64,000 nt of DNA. It comes from SHZI01 sp049290495. GTDB lineage: Bacteria; Pseudomonadota; Gammaproteobacteria; Steroidobacterales; GCA-2729495. The position numbers and the translations under genes are program-made. Below, one piece after another: positions 60,744 through 64,000 of the stretch. A model generated the notes under the pieces. It searched no databases. It saw nothing but the letters and a program-made list of their open reading frames with translations, and had not been told where the DNA came from. Where the stretch lies: the NCBI GenBank assembly GCA_049290495.1, contig JBATNV010000200.1, forward strand, positions 83,783 through 147,782, read 5' to 3'. Every line of letters starts with the position of its first letter. Positions within the stretch are counted from its first letter, which is position 1.

Positions 60744-61925
60744 TCAGCTCGCAACGAAAAATCGCTTCATGTGCAGGAACCGTTTCTCCAGCAGATGCCA
60801 GGAACAAAAGGCCAGGAAAAAGCTGCAGGCGATGGTCACTGTCATATAGCCGGCACTCAGGATCACTGACTGTGAGACGTCGAGTCGCAGTGCCTTCAGC
60901 AGTGGCTTTCCGGCCAGATCGTGCAGCGGCTTGTGAAAGATATAGATCGCGTAGCTGTACTTGCCCATGGCCCGCAATGGGCGCCAGCGAAATATCCTGA
61001 CCCACCCGGAAGCGCCGCTGGCCTCTGCGCCGACGATGGCAAGGAGCACCAATGTGCTGGTCAGTGCCACGATCGTATAGCCGATACTGATGCCGACCAG
61101 GGTTCCGGTCCAGAAGCCTCGCGTCACCAGGAGCCCAAACAGGCCCAGCATCCCGCCCCAGAGCAGGCAGCGATCGTGCATGGCGAGCAGTCGCGCATTC
61201 CAGGCCGGTATACGCAGTGCCGCCGCGGCTGCACCCCCAAAGGCCAGTGCATCCATGCGGCAGAATGAATTCTCATAGATCAGGTCATCTGAAACCCCTG
61301 CTCCGGCAAGTACGCAGCGTATCGCCAGTGCAATTGCAGCGATGGCCAGACAAAATCGCAAACACTGCTCTGGACTGCGTGAGCGAACCAGCAGTGGCCA
61401 GAGCAGGTAAAACTGCTCTTCAAGAGCCAATGACCAGAAATGAGGAAAGGCCTTGCTGCCCTGATCAAAGATGGCGGCCCAGTTTGACAGGTAGGTCCAT
61501 AGCCATATCTGGTGGTCCTGATCGGCGGCGATAGAGGGCGGTACGTTGCCGAGCCAGGGCAGAATCACAAAAGCCAGCGTCAGCACGCTAAAGTACAGCG
61601 GGAAGATGCGCAGCGTACGACGCCCATAGAAAGCCGCGAAATAGTTTTTCGATCGCTGTGTGTCCAGGAGGATCCCGGTGATGAGGAAGCCGCTCAGCAC
61701 GAAGAACAGTTGCACACCTGTCCAGCCGATCTGACTGACGCGGCTCCATAAGTAGGCGGACATGCCATGCTGGACTTCCAGCATATTTAGCATGTGTACC
61801 AGAACAAGCAAGATAGCCACGCCGCGCAGGCCGTCGAGGCCAGGGATATGTGACGCATTCGCTTGCCTGGCCGGCGGCTTATATTCCATATCCTGATGTT
61901 GAGGCATCACGATTCCAGCATGCAC
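60744..61925 (-). CDS. acyltransferase 3 family membrane protein
   Basis: 393 residues, about ten membrane helices. Seen: IPGLDGLRGVAILLVLVHML (residues about 28-47) with the conserved Arg-His of the family, and FFVLSGFLITGILLDTQRSKN in parts. Adds acetyl or other acyl groups to surface polysaccharide. Opposite in strand to its neighbours and convergent with the GT4 gene, with 20 bp between stops. Starts at 61907 and 61889 are possible. Confidence 0.9.
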   Translation of the reverse strand: MHAGIVMPQHQDMEYKPPARQANASHIPGLDGLRGVAILLVLVHMLNMLEVQHGMSAYLWSRVSQIGWTGVQLFFVLSGFLITGILLDTQRSKNYFAAFYGRRTLRIFPLYFSVLTLAFVILPWLGNVPPSIAADQDHQIWLWTYLSNWAAIFDQGSKAFPHFWSLALEEQFYLLWPLLVRSRSPEQCLRFCLAIAAIALAIRCVLAGAGVSDDLIYENSFCRMDALAFGGAAAAALRIPAWNARLLAMHDRCLLWGGMLGLFGLLVTRGFWTGTLVGISIGYTIVALTSTLVLLAIVGAEASGASGWVRIFRWRPLRAMGKYSYAIYIFHKPLHDLAGKPLLKALRLDVSQSVILSAGYMTVTIACSFFLAFCSWHLLEKRFLHMKRFFVAS

Positions 61926-62008
61926 TTCTTAAGTGCTAAAGTCCGTTCCGGCCTTCAGAGGCCTATCCTACGGCTTCGTGTGTTTGGCTACCAAGGCTCT
62001 GCTCTCCA

Positions 62009-62983
62009 GTGAGAATACCTGCATTTGCGCGCCGGCTTGCCGGCTCCATGGCGCCATGGCATGGCGTCATTGGCATCAATTACCACCGCATCGGTGACGG
62101 ACGTCGCTCGGTTTATGACCGCGGCCTCTGGAGTGCGACGGTTGAAGACCTGGATGCCCAGCTGCGCTGGCTGAAGGCGCATGTCGACGTTATCGAGCCG
62201 GCCGATATCCCCCGGGCGCTGCGCAGCAAGCGCGGACGTCACGCCGTGGTTACCTTCGATGATGGGTATCGCGACAATTACACCGATGCTCTGCCTGTAC
62301 TGCTGGCGCATAGAGTAAAGGCGACGTTTTTCATTACCACCGGATTCATCGACAGTCCGCGTGTGCCCTTCTGGGACGAGATCGCATGGATGGTGCGTAC
62401 GGGCCGGAATACTTTGCTGAATATTCCTGGCTTTTTTCCTGCTCCCTTGCTGGTCGATGAGCCGGAGCGAGAACACGCGATACGAAGGCTGCTGAAGACC
62501 TGGTGGACATTGCCGACCGACCGTACCAGCGAGTATCTGTTGGCAATTGGCGAGGCAACTGGCAGTGGACGGCTGCTGGCCGATACAGAGACCCTGCAAG
62601 GCAACTGGATGACGTGGGACATGGTTCGCGGGTTGCACGCCAGCGGAATGACCATCGGCGGGCATACCGTTAATCACCCGATCATGGCCCGACTGAGCCG
62701 CGAGCAGCAGATGACCGAGATCACCGGCTGCGAGCGCCGGCTCAGGGAGGAACTCGGTATCGCCATGCAGACCTTTGCCTATCCGTTCGGCGCGCGGGAT
62801 GCGTTCAATGCCGATTCCCGGGAGTGCCTTCAGGAGCGCGGTGTACTCACGGCGTTTTCCTACTATGGCGGAATACGCAAGATTAGCGACTGGGAGGATC
62901 TGGATATCCCGCGGTTTGCGGTAGAGCAGAGCACCAGTCTCGCTGAGTTTCGTGCCAACGTCATGTTCCCCTGGACGACATAG
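62009..62983 (+). CDS. polysaccharide deacetylase family protein (CE4)
   Basis: 324 residues. NodB homology domain: INYHRIGDGRRS, VTFDDGYRDNYTDALPVL (catalytic and metal Asp pair), FFITTGFIDS, and the metal His pair in GGHTVNHPIM. Removes N-acetyl groups from a polysaccharide or a lipid-linked sugar. GTG start without a strong ribosome site; ATG 62048 is an alternative. Confidence 0.9.
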   Translation: MRIPAFARRLAGSMAPWHGVIGINYHRIGDGRRSVYDRGLWSATVEDLDAQLRWLKAHVDVIEPADIPRALRSKRGRHAVVTFDDGYRDNYTDALPVLLAHRVKATFFITTGFIDSPRVPFWDEIAWMVRTGRNTLLNIPGFFPAPLLVDEPEREHAIRRLLKTWWTLPTDRTSEYLLAIGEATGSGRLLADTETLQGNWMTWDMVRGLHASGMTIGGHTVNHPIMARLSREQQMTEITGCERRLREELGIAMQTFAYPFGARDAFNADSRECLQERGVLTAFSYYGGIRKISDWEDLDIPRFAVEQSTSLAEFRANVMFPWTT

Positions 62984-62986
62984 CGC

Positions 62987-64000
62987 GTGCAGACACTTTC
63001 CATACGGCTGATTACCGGCACGCAGGAGCTGCATGATCTGCGACCAGCATGGGAAGCACTGCACTCGCGCAGCGTCGACTGCGAACTGAGCCTGCATCCA
63101 GTCTGGCTACTCTCATGGTGGGAGGTGTTTGGTGCAGATGAACAGCGTGCGCTGAGGGTGCTGGCTTTCCTTGACCAGGACCGGCTGGTTGGACTGGCTC
63201 CGCTGCTGGTGCGTCCGCATGTCTATGCGCCAGGACTCGAGTTTCGTCGTCTTGAAAACCTCGGTTCCGGTGAGCAGGTCGCGGACGAGACGTGTGGCGA
63301 CTATCTGGGTCTACTCGCCGAGCGTGGCCGCGAAGCAGACGTTGCTGCTGCATTCGCCGAGGCGCTGGTCTCCGGTCGCGCGGGGGCCTGGGACGAACTG
63401 CTGCTGGCGTCGATGGATGGGGACAGTCCGGTTCCCGCGCTTCTGCAGTCGGCTTTCGCCGCTCGCGGCTGTCCGGCAATACTGGAGCAGTGGTCGGTTT
63501 CTCCCTATATCAGCTTGCCCGGAAGCTGGGACGAGTATCTTGCCGGCCTGAAAACATCCAGGCGTGCGCAGATTCGCAAGGCCCTGCGCAACTTCGAGAA
63601 CTGGGCCGGCGAATCGCCGGTGCTGAGCCGGGTGCGCAGTACAGATGATCTGGATGAGGGAAAGAAGATCCTGATCGAACTTCACGGCGAGCGGTGGACG
63701 GCCGATGGTGTGTTTGCGTCCGCCCGCTTCCGGAGCTTCCATGAGCTGTTGATGCCGGACCTGCTTCGGGCCGGTGGCCTTGAGTTGGGCTGGATCAGCG
63801 TACGCGGCGTGCCGGTCGCCGCGTTTTACAATTTTGTCTGGGACAACAAGGTGTCTTTCTATCAGGGTGGCAGACGGCTCGATACCCCGGCCGATGTGCA
63901 GGTCGGCATGGCGATGCATGCTTGCCTGATTCGTGCGGCGATCGAAGACGGCAGGCGGGAGTACGATTTCCTGGCCGGTGTTTCCCAGTACAAGACATCC
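62987..64000 (+). CDS. FemAB/CelD-like GNAT acetyltransferase, truncated by the window end
   Basis: At least 338 residues; the frame stays open to the last base. Pattern matches acetyltransferase 6 (CelD/BcsL/FemAB-like): SLHPVWLLSWWEVFG, LENLGSGEQVADE, SRRAQIRKALRNFE, and GWISVRGVPVAAFYNFVWDNKVSFYQGGRR in parts. These enzymes occur in exopolysaccharide clusters, often next to polysaccharide deacetylases as here. Start GTG 62987, 3 bp after the deacetylase stop, so translationally close. Confidence 0.87.
   Translation, partial: MQTLSIRLITGTQELHDLRPAWEALHSRSVDCELSLHPVWLLSWWEVFGADEQRALRVLAFLDQDRLVGLAPLLVRPHVYAPGLEFRRLENLGSGEQVADETCGDYLGLLAERGREADVAAAFAEALVSGRAGAWDELLLASMDGDSPVPALLQSAFAARGCPAILEQWSVSPYISLPGSWDEYLAGLKTSRRAQIRKALRNFENWAGESPVLSRVRSTDDLDEGKKILIELHGERWTADGVFASARFRSFHELLMPDLLRAGGLELGWISVRGVPVAAFYNFVWDNKVSFYQGGRRLDTPADVQVGMAMHACLIRAAIEDGRREYDFLAGVSQYKTS

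Overview
The window is about 60% GC by eye and densely packed with genes on both strands. It comes from a gammaproteobacterium. An order such as Nevskiales, Steroidobacterales or Xanthomonadales is a guess from gene content (2-oxoacid:ferredoxin oxidoreductase with a flavoprotein subunit, aceBAK with an XRE/ImmA-type regulator, paired DUF3391-HD-GYP proteins). I saw no rRNA, tRNA, insertion sequence, phage or CRISPR.

Layout. 1-8389 (+): the 3' part of a proline iminopeptidase, a dihydroorotase, an NAD(P)-binding protein, then a three-gene 2-oxoacid:ferredoxin oxidoreductase cluster (flavoprotein, alpha-gamma, beta) and a small PGPGW membrane protein. 8379-10539 is the most unusual part. A PAS-PAS-AAA+-Fis sigma54 activator gene (+) is preceded by three copies of a 12-bp palindromic site and, divergently, by a near-consensus sigma54 promoter. 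That promoter reads leftward into about 170 nt with three strong hairpins, the first two with C-rich loops and the last followed by a U tract. This looks like an unannotated sigma54-dependent small RNA controlled by the adjacent activator. 10656-16988: PBP4-type peptidase, PII protein, DUF547 and TPR/TonB-C proteins, MsrA, and an HD-GYP protein with a degenerate HD motif. 17058-21314: a MacA/MacB-like ABC exporter with two permeases. 21244-30137 (-): a CzcCBA-type heavy-metal RND system with accessory proteins and a two-component system.

30193-36664 (-): LuxR-type regulator, GST, a second degenerate HD-GYP protein, a four-gene operon with two cytochromes c, and an alanine-rich lipoprotein resembling Lpp/OprI. 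37021-41752: TetR regulator with an MFS pump, small membrane protein, EVE-domain protein, and the XRE/ImmA-type regulator divergent from 41827-46484, the glyoxylate shunt operon aceB-aceA-aceK. Three 14-bp-phased repeats lie between them. 46525-50996: an MFS transporter and a Zn/Cd/Pb-type P-type ATPase with a MerR regulator and a typical MerR promoter (20-bp spacer). 50993-57469 (-): alpha/beta hydrolase, M13 metallopeptidase lipoprotein, an ECF sigma factor with a very short anti-sigma-like protein, a Cys-containing secreted protein, and a PQQ-dependent dehydrogenase. 57597-64000: NYN-LOTUS protein, then the start of a surface-polysaccharide locus (two glycosyltransferases, acyltransferase, polysaccharide deacetylase, FemAB-like acetyltransferase cut by the window end).

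How they fit together: central metabolism (dihydroorotase, 2-oxoacid oxidoreductase, glyoxylate shunt), nitrogen signalling (PII), metal efflux (RND plus P-type ATPase, each with its own regulator), and envelope functions are interleaved with several local regulatory circuits whose operators can be read directly from the DNA.
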